DNA of 64,000 nt from Chloracidobacterium sp. (GTDB lineage Bacteria; Acidobacteriota; Blastocatellia; Pyrinomonadales; Pyrinomonadaceae). The DNA lies in NCBI GenBank assembly GCA_016716305.1, contig JADJWP010000002.1, positions 3,160,501 through 3,224,500 on the forward strand, read 5' to 3'. Of the stretch, positions 25,778 through 34,618 are shown piece after piece. Both the position numbers and the translations under genes were made by a program. The notes under the pieces are model-generated. The model saw only the letters and a list, made by a program, of their open reading frames with translations. It did no database searches and was not told the origin of the DNA. Position 1 is the stretch's first letter. The number at the start of each line of letters is the position of its first letter.

Positions 25778-26725
25778 ATGTTAGACGCAATAGTTTCAAA
25801 TAGAAATACAGGTGTGATGTCGCGATACGATTATCGGGAAACGATAGTTGCTTCCAGGCGAGTCAATTGGGCGATCGAAGACATAATCGGCGGCGACAAG
25901 AAGCTCGACTTCAGTCGAAGATTCATGCCCGAATCGCTCGCCAGAGTCGAGGGGCTCGCGTTTCTGAACGATGATGAAAAGCGCATTCTCAATCAGATAC
26001 GTGCTCACGCCTATCTATGCATATTCGGGCTCGTCGAGGAATTCATCCTCCCATTTGTGCTGGATCATGTTCGTCCTTCATTGGATCAGGACGATTATCG
26101 GGTCCGGGCCTTTCTACAGTTTGCAAGTGAAGAGGCGAAGCATATCCAGCTTTTTAAGAAGTTCAGCGAAGAATTTCAGGCGAGTTTCGGTTCGGAGTGT
26201 AAGGTTATCGGACCGCCGTCTGAGATCGCTAAAGCGGTTTTGGCCCATGAGCCGCTTTCGGTCGCACTTGCCATACTACATATAGAATGGATGACCCAGC
26301 GTCATTACATCGAGAGCATTCGCGACGACAACGACCTCGATCCGCAATTCAAGAGCCTACTCAAACACCACTGGCTTGAGGAAGCTCAGCACGCGAAACT
26401 CGACACGATGATGGTCGAATCGCTTTCGGCGGATATGGGGCCTGACAAGCTGCGGAGCGCCGTCGATGGCTATCTGGACATCGGCGGATTTCTGGACACC
26501 GGGGTGCGCAATCAAACGCTATTCGATCTCGAGGCATTCGAATCGGCAACCAAGCGCGTGCTCAATACTTCCGAACGCGAGGAATTTATCGAAAAACAGC
26601 ATCAGGCCAACCGATGGACCTATTTGGGAACCGGAATGACCCATCCGAAGTTCATCGAGACGCTCGACGGTTTGGGTCGCGCGGAGCGTAAGAGAATTGA
26701 AGAGATCAGTTCGGTGTTTTGTTAA
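25778..26725 (+). CDS. Ferritin-like diiron protein (AurF-like N-oxygenase fold)
   Basis: 315 residues from ATG 25778 (AAAGGAG upstream). The helical core has two duplicated metal motifs: EEAKH at about 118-122 preceded by an EEF-containing helix, and HHWLEEAQH at about 200-208 preceded by an EWMTQRH helix. This matches E...EExxH twice, as in AurF/CmlI-type diiron oxygenases and related ferritin-like proteins. Could oxidise an amine or detoxify peroxide. Next to an OsmC-family peroxidase-like protein, so an oxidative role is plausible. The metal and substrate are inferred, not shown. Confidence 0.78.
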   Translation: MLDAIVSNRNTGVMSRYDYRETIVASRRVNWAIEDIIGGDKKLDFSRRFMPESLARVEGLAFLNDDEKRILNQIRAHAYLCIFGLVEEFILPFVLDHVRPSLDQDDYRVRAFLQFASEEAKHIQLFKKFSEEFQASFGSECKVIGPPSEIAKAVLAHEPLSVALAILHIEWMTQRHYIESIRDDNDLDPQFKSLLKHHWLEEAQHAKLDTMMVESLSADMGPDKLRSAVDGYLDIGGFLDTGVRNQTLFDLEAFESATKRVLNTSEREEFIEKQHQANRWTYLGTGMTHPKFIETLDGLGRAERKRIEEISSVFC

Positions 26726-26802
26726 CTTTCGTGCGGAGTGAAGGGCTTTCCCGGCGCTCCGCTTGTTCCCACAATTCGTGATCATAATAAGGAGAAACCA
26801 AT

Positions 26803-27372
26803 ATGCAGCAAACAGCAATTCAACAGAAGGCCTTAAATGGCGTAAACGTGACCGAGCTTTTCAACACGATCGGTGCGATTCAGGGTAACGCAGATATCGC
26901 CCGGTTCAACTTTCGGGCAACAAACAAATGGATCAACGGTGGATCGAACCAGACGACGATCGATTCTTATGACGGAGCATGTCAGACATTCAGCCGTGAA
27001 ACACCGTTCGTAATTCAAAAGGACGAGCCGCCCGTCCTGCTAGGAACCGACACTGGAGCGAACCCGGTCGAATACGTACTTGCGGCTCTCGCCGGTTGTC
27101 TGACCACTAGCCTGGTTTATCATGCTGCGGCAAAAGGGATCAAGATCGACGAAGTTGAATCGACATACGAAGGCGACCTTGATCTACACGGATTTCTAGG
27201 CCTCGACGGGAATATCCGAAACGGATACAAAGATATAAGGGTATCGTTCAGGGTCAAAGGCGAAGCGTCGGACGATCAACTGCGCGAACTAGTAGAGATC
27301 GCCCAACAACGGTCGCCTGTTTTCGACATCGTAACAAATGGCGTGCCGGTGGTTGTCGGCCTTGCAGAGTAA
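26803..27372 (+). CDS. OsmC-family protein
   Basis: 189 residues, with AAGGAG upstream of the ATG. The domain spans about 45-185: GANPVEYVLAALAGCLTTSLVYHAAAKGI carries the first conserved Cys region of OsmC/Ohr peroxidases, and the second, VEIAQQRSPVFDIVTNGVPV, has Ser where peroxidatic members have the second Cys (usually AxxxCPV). With the second Cys missing, a classical Ohr peroxidase reaction is doubtful; the protein may bind or act on other thiol substrates. Last gene of the four-gene run. Confidence 0.88.
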   Translation: MQQTAIQQKALNGVNVTELFNTIGAIQGNADIARFNFRATNKWINGGSNQTTIDSYDGACQTFSRETPFVIQKDEPPVLLGTDTGANPVEYVLAALAGCLTTSLVYHAAAKGIKIDEVESTYEGDLDLHGFLGLDGNIRNGYKDIRVSFRVKGEASDDQLRELVEIAQQRSPVFDIVTNGVPVVVGLAE

Positions 27373-27406
27373 TGAACGAATCAGCAGCAACCTGCTGCTT
27401 TCCTTC

Positions 27407-27445
27407 GCTGAGGCCGTCAAGGCGAAATGCCTCGACGGCCTCAGC
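27407..27445 (+). terminator. Long hairpin after the OsmC gene
   Basis: A 12 bp perfect stem gctgaggccgtc/gacggcctcagc extends inward by aggc/gcct around a short loop. There is no T run directly behind it (tgtctgtatt), so it may be a transcript-end or processing hairpin rather than a classic terminator. Confidence 0.55.
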
Positions 27446-27677
27446 TGTCTGTATTCACTCCTGCTTTTTTCGTAAAAATCATGACTTCCGGTTCGTACAC
27501 ACCTCTCGATTGACAAAAAAACAGAAAAAAAATTGCAATCGCTGAATCCGATCTATCGCCAAGCACGAAAAATCAATCGTACGGTCAAAACGGCCGCGTC
27601 TGATCTGCCACGTCGGACGTCATCATTTGGCCCTTTCGACTGTTATTAACGCTCCAAGCTTACGAACAAGGGAAGGT

Positions 27678-27717
27678 AAAAAGCCGCTCGGATCCAAATG
27701 ATCAAAGCGGCTTTTTT
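27678..27717 (-). terminator. Intrinsic terminator after mglA (usable in both directions)
   Basis: aaaaagccgct (27678-27688) pairs with agcggcttttt (27706-27716); A and T runs flank both sides. It lies 17 bp past the mglA stop codon. Confidence 0.82.
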
Positions 27718-27733
27718 CTTTTCTGTGTCCGGA

Positions 27734-28318
27734 TCAGCTCTTTCGCAGTTCGGTCAAAACCTGCTTTGCAACAGCTTTCAGCGTGTCAAAAACTCCGGTT
27801 CCGTTCATTGCGACTGCTTCGAACACCGGCTCTCCTTTCTTTCGCAATTCATACGAGAGATCCTCGGTTGGTATGACATTGGGCAAATCACGCTTGTTAA
27901 GCTGCAAAACGTATGGAAGCTGGTTTAGGTCGTATCCCTGTGTCTGCAAGTTCTCTTCAAGGTTGTACAATGATTCGATGTTCGCGTCCATACGCTCTTC
28001 CTGGCTGTCGGCGACAAAAACGACACCATCAACACCTTTGAGAATGAGCTTACGCGAAGCATCGTAGTAAACCTGTCCCGGGACGGTGTAAAGGTGAAAT
28101 CGCGTCTTGAAGCCACGGACGGTACCGAGTTCCAACGGCATAAAGTCGAAGAACAGTGTCCGGTCCGTCTCGGTCGCGAGGCTTATCAGCTTACCTTTCG
28201 CCTGAGGAGCCGTCGAATCGTAGATATACTGCAGGTTCGTCGTCTTACCGCACAGTCCGGGACCGTAATAGACTATTTTGCAGTTTATCTCTCGTGATGC
28301 GTAATTGATGAAGGTCAT
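27734..28318 (-). CDS. MglA-like Ras-superfamily GTPase
   Basis: 194 residues. G1 loop GPGLCGKTTNLQ, the FFDFMPLELG switch region, then TVPGQVYYDASRKLILKGVDGVVFVADSQ (G3 in the modified MglA form), and NKRD (G4). In Myxococcus MglA and its GAP MglB set cell polarity and drive motility; in other bacteria the role is open. Downstream of the MglB-like gene by 33 bp in the same operon. The symbol mglA is often used but I leave it open. Confidence 0.92.
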   Translation of the reverse strand: MTFINYASREINCKIVYYGPGLCGKTTNLQYIYDSTAPQAKGKLISLATETDRTLFFDFMPLELGTVRGFKTRFHLYTVPGQVYYDASRKLILKGVDGVVFVADSQEERMDANIESLYNLEENLQTQGYDLNQLPYVLQLNKRDLPNVIPTEDLSYELRKKGEPVFEAVAMNGTGVFDTLKAVAKQVLTELRKS

Positions 28319-28351
28319 GGCTTTACTTGGGGAATTCTATAACAATGTGTA

Positions 28352-28834
28352 TCAGCTGAAAAGGCTATCGATGTCTTCGTCAGTGATCTCGGCAAACACG
28401 GAATTTGCACCGACATTGTATGCGGTCGACTCACGAACAGCCTCCTCCAGGATCGCTGCGACATCATGACTTGCCCGTTTTGTACGGAGCTTTACGAGGC
28501 CCAAGGTCGACCGTTCATCAAAGACGACCACAAGGAGGCTCCGGCCGATTACGCTGATAAAAATGCTCTCCTTTTCACCTTCATGAAAAACGGCAGGGAA
28601 AACGTCCTCGCCGATCAATTTTGCCATGCTGCTTGTAGCGGCGACATTGCCCGCAGCCAATGAAGAAAAGCTCGTGGTGTCCATGTCTCCGATATCGCCA
28701 TGAAATGCGATCGTTTGCCCATCGCGGTCGACGAGAAAGACCACACGCCCGGCGCATTCAACGCAAAGGCGCGCAAGCACAGATTTGAGCTTTTGAAACT
28801 GTTGTTCGTGTAAGATGAAAGGCGACTGTGCCAT
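28352..28834 (-). CDS. MglB-like roadblock/LC7 protein
   Basis: 160 residues of the roadblock fold, the GTPase-activating partner of MglA. LVDRDGQTIAFHGD, the SLAAGNVAATSSMAKLIGE helix and HEGEKESIFISVIGRSLLVVVFDERSTLGLVKLR are typical. Length and order (MglB, then MglA) match the usual mglBA operon. Divergent from yvcK. Confidence 0.9.
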   Translation of the reverse strand: MAQSPFILHEQQFQKLKSVLARLCVECAGRVVFLVDRDGQTIAFHGDIGDMDTTSFSSLAAGNVAATSSMAKLIGEDVFPAVFHEGEKESIFISVIGRSLLVVVFDERSTLGLVKLRTKRASHDVAAILEEAVRESTAYNVGANSVFAEITDEDIDSLFS

Positions 28835-29063
28835 CTGATGAACTAGTGGGGTCGAGAATTAGTCGTAAGATGAAGATGCGTCGGAATGTTGTGAATATTC
28901 GTTGGCGGGGCCCGTGGAATGAGCCGCAGATACAAAGTTAGCACATCAGGCATCGCGGTAACAAGACTTTTTTGCGGAAAATGGCGTGTTATTCGCGTTA
29001 GTCCATCGTTTCGATCAGATCACCTTGAACCGAACGGGCTAATCATTTAGATTCGGCTTAGAT

Positions 29064-30077
29064 ATGCTGACAGAGTACAGGCAGTTCGGGCCAAAGAGGG
29101 TGAATGTCGTAACGATCGGCGGCGGCACCGGTCTGAGCACTTTGCTTACCGGCCTCAAGACGTTCGTCGGGCCAGAAAGCCTCGCCGGCATTTCGATCCG
29201 CAACTTATCTGCGATCGTCGCGGTTTCTGATGACGGAGGAAGTTCCGGCCGGCTTCGTGACGAATTTCAAATGCCCCCGCCCGGCGACATCAGGAACTGC
29301 ATGGTCGCACTTTCTGAAGATTCAATGCTGCTCTCGAAGCTGTTTCAGTACAGGTTCAGAGGCGAGGGTGATCTCGGAGGACACAGCTTTGGCAACTTGT
29401 TTCTGGCAGCACTTTCCGAGGTCACCGGTGATTTTGCCGAGGCGGTCCGGCTTTCATCGGAAATTCTTGCAAGTAAAGGACATATTTACCCTGCAACGGT
29501 ATCAGACGTAAGGATCGCGGCTACGCTGACCGACGGGACTACCGTTCTCGGAGAAACGAACATCAGCCGTGTCGGCGGATCGATCAAACGGCTCTATCTC
29601 GACCCTGAAGAATGCATGCCAATGCCTGACGCACTTAGGGCGATCGGAGACGCGGACATCATTACCCTTGGTCCAGGTTCGCTCTATACAAGCTTACTTC
29701 CGCCGCTGCTTGTCCACGGGGTCGCTGAAGCGATAACCAGATCGCCTGCCGTAAAGGTTTTCATATGCAATCTGATGACACAGCCCGGCGAAACCGATGG
29801 GCTCTCAGCTTCGCGTCACATCGAGATAGTCAGTGAATACGTGCCGGCTCTAAAATTTGACATCGTAATAGCCAACAGGCAGCGCATTACCGAAGAGCAG
29901 GCATTCAAATATCGGCAGGACGGAGCGGAGCAGATCGGCATTGATACACACGGATTACTATCAGCGATCGGGACTGCTGAAACCCGCTACGACGATCTGC
30001 TCGACGACGGCGAGAAAGTTAGGCACAATCCCTACAAACTTGCGCGGGCGCTGCTTGAATGCCTGCACAAAAAATGA
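29064..30077 (+). CDS. yvcK: YvcK/GlmR-type gluconeogenesis and cell wall factor
   Basis: 337 residues. NVVTIGGGTGLSTLLTGLK, VAVSDDGGSSGRLRDEF, PPPGDIRNCMVALS, GHSFGNLFLAAL and TLGPGSLYTSLLPPLLV are the conserved CofD/YvcK family motifs. YvcK (GlmR) binds UDP-GlcNAc and, in Bacillus, stimulates GlmS. Its neighbours glmU and glmS match that role exactly. A possible promoter (TTGAAC at 29025, TAGATT at 29048) would start the transcript only a few bases before the ATG. The ATG at 29064 has no ribosome site. Confidence 0.94.
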   Translation: MLTEYRQFGPKRVNVVTIGGGTGLSTLLTGLKTFVGPESLAGISIRNLSAIVAVSDDGGSSGRLRDEFQMPPPGDIRNCMVALSEDSMLLSKLFQYRFRGEGDLGGHSFGNLFLAALSEVTGDFAEAVRLSSEILASKGHIYPATVSDVRIAATLTDGTTVLGETNISRVGGSIKRLYLDPEECMPMPDALRAIGDADIITLGPGSLYTSLLPPLLVHGVAEAITRSPAVKVFICNLMTQPGETDGLSASRHIEIVSEYVPALKFDIVIANRQRITEEQAFKYRQDGAEQIGIDTHGLLSAIGTAETRYDDLLDDGEKVRHNPYKLARALLECLHKK

Positions 30078-30174
30078 AACGAAATAGTGTCAAAACGACG
30101 GTATTCGAACTTTAACATTGTAACCAGGGAGTTGGGTTCGTGCCTCCCGCCGTTTCTGTGGCAAAATTTGGGTA

Positions 30175-31575
30175 ATGGATGTGTCGACAGAGATCAATAA
30201 GAAACTGAACGTTCTTGTGCTTGCGGCCGGCCTAGGTACGCGCATGCGCTCGGATCGCGCTAAAGTGCTTCACGATCTCGATGGCCGGCCGCTCATAAGC
30301 CATGTCTGCCGAACCGCTGCTGCCTTGGCCCCCGACAAGATATTTGTGATCGTCGGACATCAGAGCGACGATGTCAGGGAAGCTGTCTTGAAGGAACTCG
30401 ACGAAGACCAGGCGGAGTTTGTCTGGCAGCAAAAACAACTTGGCACGGGCGATGCAGTTAACGCGGCCCGAGAGTTCCTTTCTGATACAGACTCAACGCT
30501 TGTTGTTCTTTCAGGCGATGTGCCGATGATCCGGCACGAAACGCTTGCCGCCCTGATCCAACAGCATCGTGGACATCGGGGCCGCGGCGCTGCATGTACA
30601 GTGTTAACGGTCGTGCTGAAAGATCCGAGTGGTTATGGGCGTGTAATTCGCGATGCCGACGGTTTGTTCGAACGGATCGTCGAACAGAAAGACGCCACCG
30701 AACAGCAAAGAGAGATCCGCGAGATCAATGCCGGTATTTATTGCTTTGAATCGCGGAAACTCTTCGCTGCCCTTTCGCGGGTCAAGAACGACAACGCACA
30801 GGGAGAGTATTATCTGACCGACGTGCCGGCGCTTCTTCGTGAGGACAATGAGGATGTCGCCATATTTCAGCACACCGAACCGCGTGAGATCGAGGGCATC
30901 AACAATCGCGTTCAGCTTGCCGAACTTGAGAGGATCTTGAACAAACAGACGATTTCGCGATTGATGCTCGATTACGGCGTTTCGTTCATCGACCCAAGAA
31001 ATACTCATGTCAGCTCTCAGGCTAGATTTGGCCGCGATACGGTCATTTATCCGAATGTAACGATCGAGGGCGAGTCCGAGATCGGCGACGGATGCGTGAT
31101 CAGGCAAGGGACACGCGTCTCGAATTCTAAGATCGGTGACGGTGTTGAGATACTCGACAATTGCCTCATTACCGACTCTGAGATCGGCAATGGTTGCAAG
31201 GTCGGGCCGATGGCTCATCTTCGCGGAAAAGCCGTGATGAAGGACGGAGCAAAGGTCGGGAATTTTGTTGAGCTGAAGAAGACCGTTCTCGGACAGGGTT
31301 CGAAAGCAAATCATCTTGCGTACCTCGGCGATGCATCGATCGGCGAGAATTCGAATATCGGAGCCGGCACCATCACCTGTAATTATGACGGAAAAAAGAA
31401 GCACGAGACCCAGATCGGTGATAACGTCAAGATCGGCTCTGATACGATGCTCGTGGCACCGGTGAAAGTCGGGGACGGTGCAGTCACCGGCGCGGGGAGT
31501 GTGGTGACCAAGGATGTCGACGAAAACACTTTGGTTGTAGGTGCACCAGCCAGATCGATTCGAAAGCTTGGCTGA
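30175..31575 (+). CDS. glmU: Bifunctional GlmU (N-acetylglucosamine-1-phosphate uridyltransferase/acetyltransferase)
   Basis: 466 residues. The N-terminal pyrophosphorylase domain (about 10-240) has LAAGLGTRMRSDRAKVLH and the GDVPMI metal site. The C-terminal left-handed beta-helix (about 260-450) shows hexapeptide repeats (IGDGCVIRQG, IGENSNIGAGT, NVKIGSDTMLVAP). Makes UDP-GlcNAc for peptidoglycan and lipid A. 98 bp after yvcK and 39 bp before glmS, probably co-transcribed. The start at 30175 gives MDVSTE before the first motif. Confidence 0.96.
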   Translation: MDVSTEINKKLNVLVLAAGLGTRMRSDRAKVLHDLDGRPLISHVCRTAAALAPDKIFVIVGHQSDDVREAVLKELDEDQAEFVWQQKQLGTGDAVNAAREFLSDTDSTLVVLSGDVPMIRHETLAALIQQHRGHRGRGAACTVLTVVLKDPSGYGRVIRDADGLFERIVEQKDATEQQREIREINAGIYCFESRKLFAALSRVKNDNAQGEYYLTDVPALLREDNEDVAIFQHTEPREIEGINNRVQLAELERILNKQTISRLMLDYGVSFIDPRNTHVSSQARFGRDTVIYPNVTIEGESEIGDGCVIRQGTRVSNSKIGDGVEILDNCLITDSEIGNGCKVGPMAHLRGKAVMKDGAKVGNFVELKKTVLGQGSKANHLAYLGDASIGENSNIGAGTITCNYDGKKKHETQIGDNVKIGSDTMLVAPVKVGDGAVTGAGSVVTKDVDENTLVVGAPARSIRKLG

Positions 31576-31614
31576 CGCCGGACACCTACATCAACTGATC
31601 GGAATTAATCACTT

Positions 31615-33477
31615 ATGTGCGGAATTGTTGGATATGTCGGGAATAAACAGGTCGTGCCGTTGATCATTGAGGGCCTTCGCAAGCTTGAGTATCGCGGATA
31701 CGATTCGGCAGGTATTGCGGTCGTGGATGAGGATCATAATCTCTCACTTCGGCGTGCCGAGGGCAAACTCCGAAACCTTGAGGAGGCGATACGGCTAAAT
31801 CCTCTTGACGGGAATTACGGCATCGGCCATACCCGTTGGGCGACGCACGGCCGCCCCACCGAAGAGAACGCACATCCCCACCGCGATCAATCGGGAAGGG
31901 TCGTTGTAGTGCATAACGGCATCATTGAAAACTACCTTTCGCTTAAGGAACGCCTTGCCGGCCTCGGAAGCGAATTTAAGACCGAGACCGACACTGAAGT
32001 AGTCGCTCATCTGATCGGTTTTTACATCAGCAACAATGGCCTATCGCTTGAAAAGGCGGTTCAAATGGCTGTCAAAGAGCTTCGGGGTATCTTCGCCTTG
32101 TCTATCATCTCGGTAGATGAACCAGACACCGTGATCGCCGTTCGCGAGGGTCCGCCAGTGGTCATCGGGCTTGGAGACGGCGAATTCTTTGTGGCGTCGG
32201 ACATACCACCGATCCTTCAACATACGCGTGACGTGTTTTTCTTGGGTGATCGCGAGATCGCGGTACTGACAAAAGACTCTGTTCGGGTCACTGATTTCGA
32301 CGGTAATGTTGTCGAACCGCAACTCCAACGGATAACCTGGGATCCGATAATGGCTGAAAAGGGCGGCTTCAAGCACTTTATGCTGAAGGAGATCTACGAA
32401 CAGCCGCGTGCGGTTCGCGATACGGTTCAGGGCAGGGTTTCTTTGGATACCGGCAAGGTCTATCTTGACGAAATGGACATTTCGGCAGAAGAATTCAGAG
32501 CGATAACGTCGATCAAGATCGCCGCATGCGGAACTTCGTGGCATGCGGGCCTTGCCGGGAAGTACATGCTCGAAAAACTTGCTCGCGTCCCGGTCGAGGT
32601 CGATTACGCGTCCGAGTTTCGTTACCGCGACCCGGTGCTGAAAGAGACCGACCTTTTGATCGTGATCTCACAGTCGGGCGAGACCGCCGACACCATCGCC
32701 GCAATGCGCGAAGCTAGGCAGCAAGGCTGTAAGGTGCTTGCCGTCTGCAACGTCCAGGGCTCGATGATCCATCGCGAGGCTGACGGGACGATCCTGACGC
32801 ACGCCGGTCCCGAGATCGGCGTTGCCTCGACGAAAGCGTTTACGGCTCAAATGATCGCGCTCTACCTGTTCGCGCTCTATCTTGGCGAACTTCGCGGTGC
32901 AGTTACTGAGAGTGAAGGAAAGGATCTTGCTCAAGATCTTGCCGAACTGCCGTTAAAGATCGAGCAGCTTCTGAACGACGCGGATTCGATCGAAGAACTT
33001 TCCAAAGAATTTTTCCGGGTTCAGGACTTCCTTTACCTCGGCCGTGGCATCAATTTTCCGGTCGCTCTTGAAGGTGCGCTCAAACTGAAGGAGATCAGCT
33101 ACATTCACGCCGAGGGCTATCCGGCGGGCGAAATGAAACATGGCCCAAATGCCCTGATCGACGAGAAACTGCCGGTCGTGGTCGTGAATACGCGCGAGAG
33201 CGGCAATGCGGCAAGCGAGCTGCGCTACGAAAAGACGCATTCGAACATCGTCGAAGTGAAGGCTCGAGACGGCATCGTTATCAGCGTTCTTACTGCTGGC
33301 GACGGTATGAGTTCAAAGGTTTCCGACCACATCATCGAGGTGCCAGAGACTTCCGATCTTCTGGCTCCGGTACTTTCGGTTGTTCCGCTACAGCTGCTCT
33401 CGTATCACATTGCGGTTCGCCGCGGATGCGATGTCGATCAACCAAGAAATCTGGCGAAATCGGTCACCGTTGAATAG
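31615..33477 (+). CDS. glmS: Glutamine-fructose-6-phosphate aminotransferase
   Basis: 620 residues. Cys2 follows the start Met (MCGIVGYVGNKQVV), as the N-terminal glutaminase needs. GHTRWATHGRPTEENAHPH and the GGFKHFMLKEIYEQP signature are present. Two SIS sugar-isomerase domains follow (about 300-440 and 470-600), with CGTSWHAG, SQSGETADT and the C-terminal NLAKSVTVE end. Makes glucosamine-6-phosphate. No glmS ribozyme can fit in the 39 bp gap to glmU. Start site fixed by the need for Cys2. Confidence 0.97.
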   Translation: MCGIVGYVGNKQVVPLIIEGLRKLEYRGYDSAGIAVVDEDHNLSLRRAEGKLRNLEEAIRLNPLDGNYGIGHTRWATHGRPTEENAHPHRDQSGRVVVVHNGIIENYLSLKERLAGLGSEFKTETDTEVVAHLIGFYISNNGLSLEKAVQMAVKELRGIFALSIISVDEPDTVIAVREGPPVVIGLGDGEFFVASDIPPILQHTRDVFFLGDREIAVLTKDSVRVTDFDGNVVEPQLQRITWDPIMAEKGGFKHFMLKEIYEQPRAVRDTVQGRVSLDTGKVYLDEMDISAEEFRAITSIKIAACGTSWHAGLAGKYMLEKLARVPVEVDYASEFRYRDPVLKETDLLIVISQSGETADTIAAMREARQQGCKVLAVCNVQGSMIHREADGTILTHAGPEIGVASTKAFTAQMIALYLFALYLGELRGAVTESEGKDLAQDLAELPLKIEQLLNDADSIEELSKEFFRVQDFLYLGRGINFPVALEGALKLKEISYIHAEGYPAGEMKHGPNALIDEKLPVVVVNTRESGNAASELRYEKTHSNIVEVKARDGIVISVLTAGDGMSSKVSDHIIEVPETSDLLAPVLSVVPLQLLSYHIAVRRGCDVDQPRNLAKSVTVE

Positions 33478-33519
33478 ATCGACGGACGATGCGGCTTTTT
33501 TGAGAAGGATCCCAAAGAA

Positions 33520-34476
33520 ATGAAGGCGATCGTTGTAAGAGAATTCGGGCCGCCCGAAGTGATGCAGATCGAGGATGTCGACTTGCCTGACCCGACTGGT
33601 ACTCAGGTGTCTGTCAAGATCGCGGCGGCAGGGGTCAACCCTGTTGATACATATCTTCGTACCGGCATTCATGCACATGCGCCGAAGTTGCCGTATACAC
33701 CAGGCAAAGACGGTGCCGGAACGGTCGAACGGGTCGGCGGGGCCGTTAAGAAATTCAAGCCGGGCGACCGCGTATATACCGCGGGTTCGATCTCTGGCAC
33801 CTATGCCGAATACTCGCTATGCGACGAGTCGCATCTCGGCGAGCTGCCCGAAAACACCAGCTTTGAAGCCGGAGCGGGCGTCTGGACACCCTATGCGACA
33901 TCGTTTCGAGCGTTGTTCCAGAAAGCTGCGGCCAAACCCGGAGAAACGGTACTTGTTCACGGGGCATCGGGCGGCGTCGGTATCGCGGCCGTTCAGTGGG
34001 CAAAAGGTGCGGGACTACGAGTAATAGGGACGGCAAGCTCTGAGGAGGGCAAAGCACTTGCGCTGGAAAACGGCGCCGAAATGGTCTTTGACCACACGGA
34101 CGAAGACCATTTGTCTGAGATCCGTGAAGCGGCGAACGGCGTCGATATCATCATTGAAATGCTCGCAAACGAGAATCTTGAACGTGATTTTGAAGCTCTT
34201 GCTATGTTTGGACGGATCGTCGTGGTCGGCAACCGCGGAAGTATCCAGTTTACGCCACGCCTTGCGATGACGAAGGACGCCACAATTTTCGGGATGTCGC
34301 TTTTCAATGCCAAACGCGGTGACTTGGAGCAGGCACGTACCGCGATCTTTGACGGTTTGAAAAAGGGAACCCTTCGTCCGCCTGTTTCAAAGTCATTCTC
34401 ACTATCTGAGGCTCCTCTTGCCCACCACGCGGTCATCGAACAAAAGGCCGCCGGCAAGATAATCTTGTCACTTTAA
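33520..34476 (+). CDS. NADPH:quinone reductase-like zinc-free MDR protein
   Basis: 318 residues of the medium-chain dehydrogenase family. MKAIVVREFGPPEVMQ, GKDGAGTVERVGGAVKKFKPGDRV and HGASGGVGIAAVQWAKGAG (Rossmann GxxGxxG) match the quinone oxidoreductase (QOR/CryZ) branch. No zinc-binding His/Cys cluster is seen, as expected. It could reduce quinones or enones with NADPH. Downstream of glmS by 42 bp, probably co-transcribed but functionally unrelated. Confidence 0.88.
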   Translation: MKAIVVREFGPPEVMQIEDVDLPDPTGTQVSVKIAAAGVNPVDTYLRTGIHAHAPKLPYTPGKDGAGTVERVGGAVKKFKPGDRVYTAGSISGTYAEYSLCDESHLGELPENTSFEAGAGVWTPYATSFRALFQKAAAKPGETVLVHGASGGVGIAAVQWAKGAGLRVIGTASSEEGKALALENGAEMVFDHTDEDHLSEIREAANGVDIIIEMLANENLERDFEALAMFGRIVVVGNRGSIQFTPRLAMTKDATIFGMSLFNAKRGDLEQARTAIFDGLKKGTLRPPVSKSFSLSEAPLAHHAVIEQKAAGKIILSL

Positions 34477-34482
34477 AAGGGT

Positions 34483-34508
34483 CCCGTCCGGATCTGGACG
34501 GTTTCTTC
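34483..34508 (+). terminator. Likely terminator after the quinone reductase gene
   Basis: A short ccgtcc (34484-34489)/ggacgg (34496-34501) hairpin followed by tttctt, weak but right after the stop codon. Confidence 0.5.
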
Positions 34509-34618
34509 TAAACTCTGCCCACGAAGCCTTTCCTGTCGGTTTTGGGACCGCCAACGGAAACGTGTGATTTCCAAATGGTGAAACGAAAGAAAACGGTCCA
34601 ATGGTCTTTTGATCAAAC

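Larger units (their letters stand above)
27373..27733. other. 361 bp gap between OsmC and mglA genes
   Basis: No gene seen. Holds a small hairpin (agcag/ctgct near 27382-27399), a long hairpin at 27407-27445 and the terminator at 27678-27717, all described separately or here; the middle (27446-27677) is A-rich with no recognisable signal. Confidence 0.5.

Noticed and set aside
31576..31614. glmS ribozyme
   Set aside because: Only 39 bases lie between glmU and glmS, far less than the ribozyme needs.
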